Positions 1 through 12,029 of a stretch of DNA of 64,000 nucleotides are shown piece by piece (positions within the stretch are counted from its first letter, which is position 1; each line of letters begins with the position of its first letter). Origin of the DNA: Prunella strophiata (Eukaryota > Chordata > Aves > Passeriformes > Prunellidae); contig JAZBQD010000027.1 in assembly GCA_036583965.1 (NCBI GenBank), forward strand, positions 5,970,187 through 6,034,186, given 5' to 3'. The notes below the pieces were generated by a model. That model did no database searches. It was not told the origin of the DNA and worked only from the letters and a program-made list of their open reading frames with translations. Made by a program: the position numbers and the translations under genes.

Positions 1-195
1 AAAAGTGAAATTTACAGGTGAAATTTTAGGCTCACCACCAAAGATCCCCTGCAGCAATGACAAGTCCAAGTCAACATCTGAGACTGCAGAGCACCGTCAG
101 AGGTGCAGTGACACCATAAGATTGTCCCCCTACACTAAGATCAAAGATTTCAGTGAAAAAGACAGGAATCTTCATGAGAAAGATGACAATCTATC
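1..195 (+). CDS. ORC1: ORC1 coding exon, linker region (5' end outside window)
   Basis: The frame is open from the window edge, with codons starting at position 2, and ends at the donor cgtaagt with two bases of a Ser codon. The protein is rich in Lys, Ser and Thr, as expected for the disordered linker between BAH and AAA+. A CAG at 15-17 has no pyrimidine tract and is unlikely to be the acceptor, so the exon probably starts upstream. Confidence 0.8.
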
Positions 196-3100
196 GTAAG
201 TGACAGCATTTTTATTATTATTTTGGGGATTTCTATTTGTATGAAGCTCTCTTACAACACATTTATGGAAGACTTCTGGAGAGAAAAGTAGGTGAAGTCT
301 CTGCATGTGCCATGTTTTGCCTGTTGAGACCAAGGAGAGAAGGGGCAGAGCCTCAGCAGTGACAAGTGCACTGTGATGAGCCATTAGGAAATGTTACTTG
401 GAGGTGAATGAACAATCAGGGACATCCAAAGAGGACTTGACTTTCCAGATGGAAAAGCAGTTCATGGTTCCAAAAACAGAGAGATGAAATGTTGGAAATG
501 GGAATGGTAGGATGTTATGAAAGGAAACTGAAGCTATGTTGATGGTTGTTCTTGTGATGGTTGTACCCACCAACACGGATGAAAATCTGTTTCCCTGCAC
601 TCCATAATCAGGGCTCAGATGTGCCTGACTTGTGACAAGTGTTGAGGGATGCTGGACTGTAAAAAGTGGTTAGATTGGCCTCAGGAGAGTCTTCATGAGA
701 ATTGTATGTATGCTTCCATGCTAACTTTTATGTAGGAAAGAAATCCAAGCCCAAAAAGCACAACTATTCAAGCATATCTTCACACAGGCTTTAAAAATGG
801 CATAAAGTGGGGGAGGAGAAGAATGAAACAGACTTTCTTGTGCAAAATGTTGTAAGAAGCCAGAAACCAGTCCTTTTCCTCCTTTCCAAGAGTAAAGATG
901 TGGGTGCAGCAATGGAATTTCCACCTTTTTTTTGTCACTAATAATATATAGCATGAAAATGTTTACCTTTCATTTATAAGGTGATGGCATTTCAGTAGTA
1001 TTTATAGATCTAAAAAATACTTCCAAGAACTGTCAACAAATAATAAAAGCATCTGTAATTCATCTCATTTTGTACTTTGGACCAGTAGGAAAGTTGTGTA
1101 GTAACAGTGAAATGTTTCAGTGACAAGGAGGAAGAAGCAGTCAGGAAGACAACCAAAGAATATCAAAACACAAAGAGAAAATACATTCCAAAGGGCAAAT
1201 CAAAGAGATACCCAAAGGAATTAATTTTTTTCTTATTGTTCTCTTAAGAAAAAAGTAGGCAGAAAACCCCACTTCTCAATAAAATAAAACTACAGCTCTT
1301 CTGAGCCACTGACCCTTCAGTATGGCAGTGCAAAATACAGCAAATATTTTGTTTTCCTTTGCAAAAATGTTGCTTTGAAGACACAATGCAAGAGGGGGGA
1401 AATTGTGCTGCCAGCATCCATGCCATAGGCAATCTGTAAATAACAAATAAGAATTCATGCTGGATGGACAGTGGTAACAATTGAGCCTGAAGTTTGAAAG
1501 GCCTTCTCTGTGTCTTTACAAGTGTGATGCAAAGAGAGGGAATACAACCAGCTTTGTTTTCTTTCTTTCCAGTTTAGTTGGATATCAGAAACAGAGCAGC
1601 CAGATCCCTGTGCTGACCCCTCGTTCTCGCAGAACATGTGCACAGAAAACCAGTGCTCTCATTGCAGAGCAGATCAGGTAAAGCCTGCAGCCATGATCTC
1701 TTCAGATTGCTGTTGAGAGCTGCAAGACTTGAAGCCTTGAGGGCTTGTCTGGATTAATATTGAAATGCAAATGGTTCTAGAAGCACAGCTTAATTGCAGC
1801 TTGAGTAAAAACTGGTTTGTGTTCAGAAACATAAAGCTGACTCATGGTGTTCTTCAGAAAACTGACTTCCTTTAAACCAGTTAAAAAGCCATGGAAAATT
1901 AGCAGCTGAAGTGGAAAATCTTTTGGCTTGCTGATAACAAGAACTCCAGAAAAAGCTGAAAGTGTACAAATGTTGCTCTGTTATATGTAGACTTGTATAT
2001 ATATTTTTTTTAAAGCTTAAATAATTTCTGTTTCTTCTAGCATGTTGGACCAGGAAGATTTTCTGTCTGACTCTGACAGTTCCTACTCTTCAAGTAGTGA
2101 GGAAGAGGAGGATGATGATGATGATGTGCCCTGTACACCAGAAAAGAAAACTAAATCCAGCAGAATATTCAGCACCCCAAAATCTTCAAGGAAGTCAGCA
2201 GTTCACACTCCTGCAAAGACATTGAAGAAAACTGTAAGGTTCCACATAAAAGAGCTATTTTTTATTATTTCTGAGACAGTTATTTGAATGCTTGATGCCT
2301 GTGTACCAGAGTAAAGTATCTGAACCCCTTAGCTTTTAGTGAAGCTTTGTCTGGATTAATTTAATTTTTGATATGAGTAGGTTATGGAAATATATAAACC
2401 ACTTGCATGTTGTGAATATTGTTACAATATTGATCAGAAAACTGTAGCCTAAACAGGGAAATTACTGGCTTGGATGCTGTTTCTTAAGAACCAGATCATT
2501 CTGTTGTGCATCACTTCAGAAAAGGAATAACAACTCAGGAATTCTTCAGACAGTTAAAAGGTGTAATTGTCACCACCCCCTTTCCAGTTTCTTTTTTCTC
2601 TTAGGAAGAAAACACCATAAGGCTCGTTTGGTAATTCCCCATGTAAATACTGTTTCTCAGTTCATCTTGTACTTTGGCATAAGTAATGTTTGGGAAACTC
2701 ACATCAATGATTTGTTCCCAACAGAAATTGCTGTTTGTAGAAAATCTGCTTGAGGTTGTAATTTCTCTTTGCAGCCTTTACAGGGAACACCCAGAACACC
2801 CCGGACACCCCGGAATGCAACTCCAGAAATTCCCAGGCGCATCCAGGCAGCCCAGGAACCAGGCAGTGTACTGGAAGAAGCCAGATTAAGGTAACCTGTG
2901 CTCAGGAAAATCATCTTTATTTTGTATCAGGTGTGCAGAGCAGTAGGCTGTGCTGAAATGGGGAATGTCGTCTTTACCATTTAGAATAAAATAGGTAAAA
3001 ATGCATGTTCTGATCCAAGAAGAGTATTTAATAAATTACAGTACAATATTAGATTTACAAATAATGGTAGTATTTACAATACTACTCTAGCAATTTCAAG

Positions 3101-6100
3101 TTGTTTTAACCAGTCCATGCTAAGTTCTTCAGAATCAGTTATCTTTATTCTGTGCAGCATTAGAAGAACAAAGATCCTCTCTGATTAGCTTTAGATTGTA
3201 AAGGTACAATATTTGTCTCTTCTTGGTGTGTGAAAAAGCTTTACAGGTATCACTGTAGATCTTCACAGTGGAAAAAAAAAGCATTCAGGACTAACTATCT
3301 TTCAAACTGGGTTTTAGTTCTGTTTCCTATAAGCAGTCTCTCCTGTTTTATCCTACTTCTGCACTGACTTGCAAATAGTTTGTGAATTAAAACAGAAGGA
3401 TCTTTATTGCTGCATAAATTAAGAGCACATAGAGAGAGAATAGGCTGTTTCTTTTGGGATACTTGACATTGATGCTCAGACTTAAAAGTATGTAAGAGAG
3501 ATTTGGAAAACTCCACATAGGAGGAAGGTGAGCATCTGCCTATTTGTTTGCATCAGTTCTTCAGAGAAAACAGCAATTTTAATTTTCTTTTTCTTTTTTA
3601 ATTCAAAGGCTGCATGTTTCTGCTATCCCAGAATCTCTGCCTTGTCGTGAGGAAGAATTCCAGGATATCTATAACTTTGTGGAAAGCAAACTTATTGATG
3701 GTACAGGAGGGTGAGTTTGGCAAGACTTGTGACCAAAATCACGTTTTCTTATGGCATAACAGCAGTCAGATTATATATTTTTACTTCATATTTATTACTT
3801 ATATTTAAAAAGTTATCATCATTTAAAGTTCCTCATTCAATTTTCCTGGTATTTTTCTTCCTTAAGCGGTGTTGTGTGTAAAAATAATGTGGGCTACTTT
3901 ATTCTACAGATTAAAATTAAAGCAAATAATAACTGCTCAATTCTAGAAGTCTGGAAATTTTTTTTTTTTTTTTTTTTTTTTAGAAAGGTAAATTACATTT
4001 ATAAAATGTTTTAGGTTGTTAATTGCTCCAGTAATAATAAAAATCCTCATGATCCTCCAAGGTGTTATGTGTCCCAGCTTGCAAATAAAGTAAGATGTAG
4101 GCAGTTACCTGAAGTGTCAGAGGAGCATTCAAGACTGGTGTCAGAGGTCAAGAATTCCAGCTCATTAATCCCAGGATTGTTACCATTTTGCTCAGGCTGC
4201 TGAAGAGGTGCTCTCCCTTTGTAGGTGCATGTACATTTCTGGAGTGCCTGGAACAGGTAAAACTGCAACTGTTCATGAGGTGATTCGGTGTCTTCAGCAA
4301 GCTGCAGAGAACGAGGAGCTGCCACCATTCCAGTTTGTGGAGATCAATGGCATGAAGCTGACAGACCCTCACCAAGCCTATGTGCAGATATTAGAGGTAA
4401 GTAAAGCATTTTCAGTGGCTCCTGGGTTTGAAAGAAGGGATCTTACACTTTGCCATCACATCCTTAATATGTTACAGTGTTCAGGGCACTTATCAGTACT
4501 TCCCAGTCCCTCCAAGAGACTGTGTGCTTTTATCTTAGAGCAGGTTAGAAACTAATTAACTTAAGGCCTTAGCCAACTTGAACTGTTTTGCTTTCTGCTG
4601 CATAAGGGTAGTGGCTGAGAAATAGCCTGGTTTATTGCATCTACTCATCAAAAAAAAATCTAAACCAGCTTTTTATATTTTCCTGTGGTGTAATGTTCTC
4701 TGCACATCTGCTTAAACAGCTACTAAGGTGACAACTCTGAAAGTCAGTGTCACAGTAGAATAATTACTATGGGGGTATTAATGGTTAATTGGTCAGTCAT
4801 AATAGTAATTCAGCTAAAGAGAGGCCATCTCTGTCAACAAAGTGTATTTCTGATATCCATGACAAACCAGTCTGCAGTATCCATCTGGGACTACTCACTG
4901 TGCTTGTGTTGCATGGGTGGAAATTAATCTTCTGAGGAGAGGATTAAGATCACCCAGTAGGCATTAGACAGTAACTGCTCAAAAGCTTTCTCCGTCTAGG
5001 CTAACTTTAAACCAGTGACCTGGAAACGAAATGGTTTCCTGAAGCATCTGTTCCATTTTCATATAAACTTCTGCTCCATTTATTTAAGTTTGACATCATC
5101 TTTCTGAGCAGGGAGTGGCATACATTAGTGTTCTAGTGTCCCAGTCCTTATAGTTGGGAGTTAAATTTGCATATTTGCATCCTTTCCTCAAACCAGCTTA
5201 GACAGTGTCTTGCTGAGGGGTTTACTAAGGCCAGGCCTCTGTGTTTCTTTAGCATAGTGAGAGACTTCCTGACAATTACCTTATTTCATGGTAGTGTGAA
5301 TGTATTTTAACATCCTTTGTTCCTCTCCCATTCAGCATAAAATCTAAAAATGAATAAAGAATAGGCCTTTGGAAGTACAAGCTGTTGCCCCCTACTAGTC
5401 CTGAACTCTAAGGAAGCCCAGTGAAATGTCCTTTAGGGGAGTACAAAGTCACAAGAACCATGTACTTCTCCAATTCCTTCTGCCTCAGCTACTGTCAGAG
5501 AACCCTTAATAAGAGCTAGGCTGCTGCTGCTCTCCTGATTGCTGCAGGTTGAGATCCAGTTTGCTGATGTTTCTTTGCATGACTAAAGCAAATTCTAGAG
5601 CTTCCCTTCTGTAGCTACCTCACAGCTGTAGGAAAGTTGAGAGGTGGGACAGGGACTGGAAGCCCTGGACAGATGAAAGAGACAAGGTTAAATACCTGGG
5701 TACAGTAAGAGTCCATTTCCACCACAGCAACTCAGCTCTGTGGCATATTGGATACTCAGCTCCAGAGCTGTAGAATCAGGGTTCTCTGGGATTCAGCTCC
5801 TGTCTGTGACTGATTTGGACTGTCCTGACTGAATTGGAAACATGAAACAAGTAGAGGTTATACATTAATTTTGTGCTCTGGCTTGTTTAGTAATTATCAA
5901 ATCTTAGGTTTATAAGAGATTTTAGAAATGAAATACAGTTTTCAAATGCAGTCTCCATTTGGCTTTATTGCTGGACTTTGCACTATGATGAACAATTGAT
6001 TCAGCATCTGCAGTGTAATTCTGAAATGTCATGCTTTGATTTCTGGGTATCTTTGGACTTGCAAGGGAAGAGGTAACATACAATCAGCTGATCTGTTCTG

Positions 6101-9100
6101 CCATATAGTTGCAAAAGGTATTGCAGATATTTTTTTAGTTCACAGTTGAATAAATTTAATTATAGATTCTGCTGATGATTCATTAGAATTTTAATAGCAG
6201 TCCAAGATTACTCAAGTCAGGCTATTCTTCTCAGCTGACTTAGGTTTTCAGTAGGTGTGTGTATTCAGAGATACCCTAGAGATATGCTGGGTTTAGAGCC
6301 CTCTAGACTGGGTGGGGTCAGGATTTCTTAGTGATTCTAAGACAGATTGCATGAATTCTGTGGGCCTTTCTTTTTAGCTATACATTTTTTTGTTTCTCTT
6401 CTCCTTAATGGGCAGTTCTTGGTAGACCAGAGTGTCTTATGAGCTACTTTCTCAGTTTTTTACTCCCCATTGAAAAAAATAATCCAGGTGCTTGGTGTTG
6501 ATTGTTAAGGAGTGAAAATTTGTATTTCCAGGGGTTTGGTGTGATTAACCTGCAATATTTGTTCAATCCTTGTGCAGTTCTTGACAGGTCAGAAGGTAAC
6601 AGCAACCCATGCTGCAGTACTGCTGGCAAAGCTGTTCAGTACACCTGGACCAAAGAGGAAGACCACAGTGCTGATAGTGGATGAGGTGAGACAAAGAATC
6701 CTTTGTTTTCTTTCCTCAAAGGATTGTAAGAAGTGAGTTTTTGGTGGATGGAAAATTATGCATGCTTTGAGTGTATCACATGTGATGTAACAGGAATGGA
6801 CTTAGGAGAGAGGAGACACAAATAGTTCCTCTTACCTATTTAAATTCAGTTTCCTAAAAAGGCTGAGTATTCTGTTGCCATGTTGTTCTCTGCCTTGGAT
6901 TTATGTTTTGTTATTCCAAGACATGGAATAAGTTGTTTGTCAATTCTAAATACCACAGGATTCAATTGTATTTTGTCTGGAAGCTGCTGCTTTTCCAGTG
7001 GGAAAACTCACAGAGAAATAAGTTACACCTGATTCTGAAAAACCTTGAATGTGTTATGTTCAGTAATAATCATATGCACTCTTATTTTTACTGTAAGCTA
7101 ATTCAGGTTCTCACTTGGAGGGTCTTTGAATCTTGTTAGATGTATTATTAGTATAGGTATTAATATTAGTAGTGTTTTAAAACTCCAGCTGTTTAACATT
7201 TACTGTTCAAGCACCCAGTAGGACTGTGCTTTTCCAAAAGAGACTAGAGCCCTAATTCAGCAAATGCAGTCTTATTAGTAGATGGATAAAGGAAGGGCAA
7301 CAGAGACAGCTTGTTCAGAATCACATGAGAAATCTTCTGTGGCAGAGCTGGTTCTCAAACCCCCACCAGGTACTGTAAATAAGAGGCCATTCCTTTTTCC
7401 AGTCTGATTCTTATCTTTTTATCTCTGCAGCTTGATCTGCTGTGGACCCGGAAGCAGAACGTGATGTACAACTTATTTGACTGGCCAACCCAAAAGCACT
7501 CCAAGCTCATCATCCTGGCCATTGCCAACACCATGGACCTGCCAGAGAGAATCATGATGAACAGAGTAGCAAGCAGGCTGGTATGTTCTAGCAGTTGTCT
7601 TGCTATGCCATAAAAGGAGAACAGATTAAATATTGGATGCAATCAAAAGCAATCCAGGAGAAAAGTAGGATTGGTTGTGTCAGAAGCTGAACCATGTTTT
7701 TTATAAATCCCTCTCCAGAGGACTGATAATGAACATATAAATCTAAGTTCAGGAGCCTGTTTGCTAATCAGGTATTATGCTGTGTACATACACTATGGTC
7801 TTGTAAGAATGAAATAAATAATGGATGCCTTTTAAAATATATTAAGATCTGGATAATCAAATGCTGTGCTTCATGGTTAAGCTGCTTACTCTGGAGTTCA
7901 GAAGAGTTCTCCTCTGGTTTCCCTTCCTCTTTCCCCTTTCATTCCAGGCACCTACTTCTCTGTTTGCCATCATCAGTTGGTAGATTATATAAAAGTATCC
8001 AACAAAGAAAATTGGATGCACCCTCCACTTGTTTTGAATCTATTTTCCGAGGTCATCCCACCACAGCTCTGGAAAGTGATTTGCAAAAGCAGTGCTCTAT
8101 GCCTGTATCCTTCCATGACTCAAAAACAGCTCCACAGGGTGTGAATTGCTAAAACCCACCCACTAAACCCACTGCAGATCAGCTGAGTCCATACAGTCAC
8201 AAGAGAAGTTTTGCATAAGAAATTCAAAACTCAAGTCTCCTGTAGGATGAAAGGCAGTGCACCTTCTGTAACATAGATTGTCCTCATCTGAGGGCAGTTC
8301 TTATTAGCTTGAGCCAGGAGAGGGTTTTACTTCTTGGCTGATGCTAACCTGAAGGTAACACACACATATACAAATTAGCTAAAGGAGACATTAATATTTT
8401 TCCACAGCTGCTGCTGTTATTGTATTAAAAAATAACATGTAGACAGATGTAATCCAGATAATTTTGTATTGAGGAGCTCTGATTTGTTTAAAAGTTTTTT
8501 ATAAGAGAAATCTGAATTCTGATAGCAGCTTCACTTGCTCCTTGGGCCTTTCAGTGGGGAGAACCAACCAGTGGTCCTCACTGAGTCACAGTTTTGTGGA
8601 TTTGTACATTTGTTTCACAAATGTGATTGATTAAAGCGTGTCACTAGGAGGGAAAGGATGTGAAAAACTAATTGCTACTACCAGAAAAAGTAAAAGTAAC
8701 CACACAGGTCATGCTTCAGCAGTTGAGAGTTTTCCAGCACCACAAACACTTCTCACTGTGTTGTCATTTGTTGTAGGGCCTCACCAGAATGTCCTTTCAG
8801 CCCTACACCTACAAACAATTACAGCAAATAGTTTTATCCAGACTGAAGGGTGTGAAGGCATTTGAAGAGGATGCAGTTCAGCTGGTTTCCAGAAAGGTGA
8901 GTACAGAGCAGATAAATGTCCTTCATGTTGCCCTGGGGGCACAGCAGGGAGAGTTTTGTAGCAGCTGCTAGGCCTGGTTCTGTGCTTGTGTTCTGTATTG
9001 GAGGCAAGTATTGGGGCACAATTAGGTCATACATTATCCAGGGTATTTTCTCAGAAGACATTGCTAGAGCAGTGCCCTTGCTTTTTCCACCTACTCTGAG

Positions 9101-11499
9101 AAGGCAGCAGCATATTCCAGGAGCTGAAGGCATGACAAGAGTCGTGATGATAAGATGTCAACTGTCTCCACTGTTTAGCATAATGTGAGTCATTGGAGAA
9201 TCCTGAAAAAGATAACGTGGCAGTGGAAATAGCCTTATAAATTTTATTTCTCAAGATGTTCAGTGCCCTGTCATAATAGATAATATCTGTTCTGTTTGCA
9301 AGTCTTAATACTCAGTTGTACAAAATGTAAGGAATGCACTGGGGATCAGTAGCTTCTCAAATTGAGATCTGTGCATGCTAATGTGTTAAATTAGCAGCTC
9401 TATATTAAAGTAATCTATTAAAATTATGTCAAAACATTCTACATCATTGTAGGATTAAAGAGTCAGAAGTAAATACAAGCCTGTGTTTTGTTGTGAAGGA
9501 GCCACCTCTCTGTAAGAGTAATAGTGAGGGTTTGCAGAGGGAATAATTGCAGTGTTTTTCTAGTATGAGTTTTCTTCAGAAATACAGAAATATACCTTGC
9601 AATTAGATTTTCTACAGGATTTCTCATTCTTGGCCCCAGCTGGGTTCTAGGGCTTTTGTATATTACCAGCATCTGCTGGGAAAACTAGGCCAGTACTATG
9701 TGTGTTGAATGTTCATGGCTTTATTAAAACTGTAAAGCACAATTGGGGTTTTAACAAGTCTTTAGTTTCAGAAATTTCAAACACCTAAAAATTTTCAGAC
9801 ACTTGTAACAGTAAATCGACTATCCTGGATATTTCTTTGAGACCTTCTAAAATTATTAGTGTACTCTTAAAATCAGTATTTTAATGAGTATAGAAAAACT
9901 TAAGTTTTTTGGTGTCATAGCCACCCCCCTCTTTTTTTTTTATTAATGAGCCTGGATTATGGTAAAGGTCTTCACTGATAATTAAACTGATACTTCTGAA
10001 AGCTTTTGGTGTTGGAACTGCTCACCTTTATTTATTTTTTTTTAACCTCTGTGTTATAGGAAAAAAGTTCAGCCTTGAATTTATGATGACCAGATCAGGG
10101 TGGGGGTGTGGGAGATGTGGAGAGTTGCTTCTGTTGGTTTTGGTCAGTAAGCTTTGTTCAGCATCTGGGATTGTAGTAAGATATTCCAGAGATGCTTTGC
10201 TCTCCCAGTGGGTGCTCAGGGTTGGTTTGTCTGTTGATTCTTGCTACACTCTGTGCCCAGCTGTTGGGAAATGTCACAAATGTGTCACATTGCCTCACAG
10301 GTGGCAGCGCTGTCGGGGGATGCCCGGCGGTGCCTGGATATCTGCAGGAGGGCCACGGAGATCTGCGAGTTCACCCAGCAGAAGAGAACCCCAGAGATTG
10401 TCAGGATGGCCCACGTGACTGAGGCCATAGATGAAATGTTCTCATCACCATATGTCAATGCAATCAGGTAAAAATATTTCCTTTGCTTTTGTGTCTCTTT
10501 CACAGCACTAGTTTTTCAAAACCAAAAATGATGAAATGATGATGCCAGAGTTGCAGGCTGTGATAAAATGGCCACTTGTGACATAAACTGCCCACCCTGA
10601 GTTTAAATATGTTGCTCCCAAGCAATTCCCCTTCCAGACTTCCTCCTGATATTTCCTGGGTTCTGAACTTCACAAGTGGATTTTTGTCTGTTTTGGTTTT
10701 TGGCTCAGGAATGCTTCGTTGCATGAACAAATCTTCTTGAAGGCAATTTTGGCAGAGTTCCGCAGGGCAGGAGTTGAGGAGGCGACACTTCAACAGGTAT
10801 GGGGCTTCTTTGTTACTCACACCAGTGATCTGGATCACAAGGTGGTTTTATTTTTTTTGGCCTGCATGTTAAAACACCTCATGCTTCTACCCTAACATGC
10901 TTTAGAACAGGAAGAATCAAAGAGAAGCTGAAATTATCAGGCAACAGTCCAAGGAGGAAAACTGAAAGTTGATTCCAACTTGTGCATCACTGTTTTTCTT
11001 CATAGAGGCAGATATGTCACTGGTAGCTTTGGAATTTTTAGTAGACCCATAAAATACTGGGTGCCAGCAGAGCTGTGAAGACTGTGGAGTAGTCATGAGT
11101 AGTGTGAAAGCTAAATGTTAGTATTTATACAAAGATGTAGTTCTAAACATTTTTATATAAAATTACAGCATCTGACCAGGCTGGAGCTATTTCATCTCCC
11201 CTCCCATGGATGTGGGGAGAAGGCAGCTTCTCACTGTGTCACCTTGTCACTCACTTGCAGCAGGCAGTAAACATTACCTGTGTCCTTTTTCTCTTTCTCA
11301 ACAGATCTACCACCACTACGTGGCCTTGTGCAGGGTGGAAGGCCTGCAGAGCCCCACGGTGTCAGAAGTCATGGCAATTTGTTCAAGACTTGGTGCCTGC
11401 AGGCTCTTGCTGGTGGAGGCCAGCAGTAAATATCTGCACATGCGGGTGCGGCTGAACCTCAGCCAGGATGATGTCATGTATGCACTCAGGGAGGAATAA
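1..11499 (+). CDS. ORC1: ORC1, origin recognition complex subunit 1 (3' part, 12 coding exons)
   Basis: ORC1 is the ATP-binding subunit of the origin recognition complex, which marks replication origins in the nucleus and loads MCM helicase with CDC6. The window holds about 569 codons: 1-195, 1573-1677, 2041-2233, 2775-2890, 3609-3710, 4225-4396, 6578-6685, 7431-7580, 8777-8896, 10301-10467, 10709-10796 and 11305-11499. All junctions are GT-AG and keep frame. From family memory the human protein has 861 residues, so roughly the first 290, including the BAH domain, lie upstream. Visible in order: a disordered Ser/Lys/acidic linker, Walker A GVPGTGKT (4241-4264), Walker B VLIVDE (6668-6685) followed by LDLL, a sensor-1 region [13 protein letters not shown] with its Asn at 7527, the lid helices, and a C-terminal winged-helix domain ending in [11 protein letters not shown] see no frameshift or missing catalytic residue. 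Identification is very secure. Confidence 0.97.
1573..1677 (+). CDS. ORC1: ORC1 coding exon, linker
   Basis: The acceptor tttctttccag precedes the exon and the donor gtaaag follows. The split Ser codon from the previous exon is completed in frame. The peptide contains [10 protein letters not shown] and ends ALIAEQIR, resembling the basic linker segment of vertebrate ORC1. Confidence 0.85.
2041..2233 (+). CDS. ORC1: ORC1 coding exon, acidic/serine-rich linker
   Basis: The acceptor is ttcttctag and the donor gtaagg. The exon encodes a Ser/Asp/Glu run at 2066-2125 (four consecutive Ser, four Glu, then five Asp), followed by a basic Ser/Thr-Pro segment (CTPEKK, STPKSSR, HTPAK). Vertebrate ORC1 has a comparable acidic patch before the AAA+ domain. 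Confidence 0.92.
2775..2890 (+). CDS. ORC1: ORC1 coding exon, TPR-repeat linker into AAA+ domain
   Basis: The acceptor is ctctttgcag and the donor gtaacc. The exon encodes [10 protein letters not shown], three near-identical 9-bp units at 2787-2813, then [15 protein letters not shown], which closely matches the human junction into the ATPase domain. The Thr-Pro-Arg motifs are minimal proline-directed kinase sites. Their phosphorylation here is an inference. Confidence 0.95.
3609..3710 (+). CDS. ORC1: ORC1 coding exon, start of AAA+ domain
   Basis: The exon encodes [17 protein letters not shown] and then [16 protein letters not shown], nearly identical to human ORC1 just upstream of Walker A. 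The acceptor follows a T-rich tract and the donor is gtgagt. Confidence 0.97.
3958..3981. repeat. Homopolymer T24
   Basis: Twenty-four uninterrupted T residues followed by AG, in the ORC1 intron before the Walker A exon. They could be a remnant of an inverted poly(A) tail or simple slippage. Confidence 0.95.
4225..4396 (+). CDS. ORC1: ORC1 coding exon, Walker A
   Basis: Encodes [20 protein letters not shown] and continues through [18 protein letters not shown]. The P-loop Lys-Thr binds the ATP phosphates. The acceptor is ccctttgtag and the donor gtaagt. Confidence 0.98.
6578..6685 (+). CDS. ORC1: ORC1 coding exon, Walker B
   Basis: Thirty-six codons in phase 0 encode [18 protein letters not shown] and end TTVLIVDE, where the Asp-Glu pair is the Walker B Mg/ATP site. 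The acceptor is cttgtgcag and the donor gtgaga. Confidence 0.97.
7431..7580 (+). CDS. ORC1: ORC1 coding exon, sensor-1
   Basis: Fifty codons encode [18 protein letters not shown] and then [18 protein letters not shown]. The Asn in AIANT is the sensor-1 residue. The acceptor is tctctgcag and the donor gtatgt. Confidence 0.98.
8777..8896 (+). CDS. ORC1: ORC1 coding exon, AAA+ lid
   Basis: Forty codons begin [19 protein letters not shown], the conserved alpha-helical lid entry, and end VQLVSRK. The acceptor is ttgttgtag and the donor gtgagt. Confidence 0.97.
10301..10467 (+). CDS. ORC1: ORC1 coding exon, lid / sensor-2 region
   Basis: Encodes [20 protein letters not shown], a strongly conserved ORC1/CDC6 sensor-2 segment, and then [15 protein letters not shown]. 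The acceptor is tgcctcacag and the donor gtaaaa. Confidence 0.98.
10709..10796 (+). CDS. ORC1: ORC1 coding exon, winged-helix start
   Basis: Encodes [20 protein letters not shown] and ends LQQ. It completes the Arg codon split by the previous intron. The acceptor is ttggctcag and the donor gtatgg. Confidence 0.96.
11305..11499 (+). CDS. ORC1: ORC1 last coding exon with stop
   Basis: Encodes [32 protein letters not shown] and [18 protein letters not shown], followed by TAA at 11497-11499. It is the C-terminal winged-helix domain. The acceptor is ttctcaacag. Confidence 0.98.
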   Translation: MYHHYVALCRVEGLQSPTVSEVMAICSRLGACRLLLVEASSKYLHMRVRLNLSQDDVMYALREE

Positions 11500-11680
11500 A
11501 GCAAAAGAAATTTTATTGTTTTTAATATGTATAAATATTTTAAATACCGTCTATTTTTATTTTTTTTAATTATTGATGAAATGGAAATAGTGAAATGTAT
11601 TTTTTTAAAAGGCTTTGCTTATTTGTTTGATGTGTGAAAGCACTCTTTTAATAATAAAGAATTAATTTCAAAGCATTTCA
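11500..11680 (+). other. ORC1: ORC1 3' UTR with poly(A) signal
   Basis: AT-rich sequence follows the stop codon. AATAAA at 11653-11658 is the likely main poly(A) signal. A second AATAAA at 11495-11500 overlaps the stop codon itself. The cleavage site is estimated at about 11675. Confidence 0.7.
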
Positions 11681-12029
11681 AGTATTTCAAACTATTTGTT
11701 TCTGGAAGTATTTTTAAGTGCTGGCAGCTGGTCCCCTTTTAATTGAGGTGCATGAACTTGGGATGGATTATTTGAAGATTATTTGCATCGCTTTTTTTTT
11801 TTAAGGCTCATGGTGTCTTTGGTATTCTGTAGATTTTCCTCAGTGACTTTTGTACTCAATGAAAGGAATCGTTAAAATCTGCTTAAACTTTTCCTTACTA
11901 ACATAATTAAAAGGAACTTCCAGTTTGCAAGGCAGGCTCGATGTTGGAATGGAGGAGACTGTAACAACACCGCGAACACGAACTGTGCCACTCCAATACC
12001 CAACTCCTTTGTCTGACGGATCAGTACCA
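11681..12029. other. Intergenic gap between ORC1 and the CC2D1B CpG island
   Basis: About 350 bp of AT-rich sequence grades into GC-rich DNA near 12030. I see no gene or repeat in it. It carries the short spacing between the ORC1 poly(A) site and the next promoter. Confidence 0.6.

Larger units (their letters stand above)
196..11304 (+). other. ORC1 introns
   Basis: Eleven introns separate the twelve exons, the largest at 4397-6577, 8897-10300, 196-1572 and 7581-8776. I see no second gene, RNA gene or clear transposon in them. A run of 24 T at 3958-3981, just upstream of the Walker A exon, is the only conspicuous simple repeat. Confidence 0.7.

Noticed and set aside
1..17. ORC1 exon starting at 18 after CAG at 15-17
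   Set aside because: The preceding bases are purine-rich with no polypyrimidine tract, and the frame is open to the edge. The exon more likely begins upstream.
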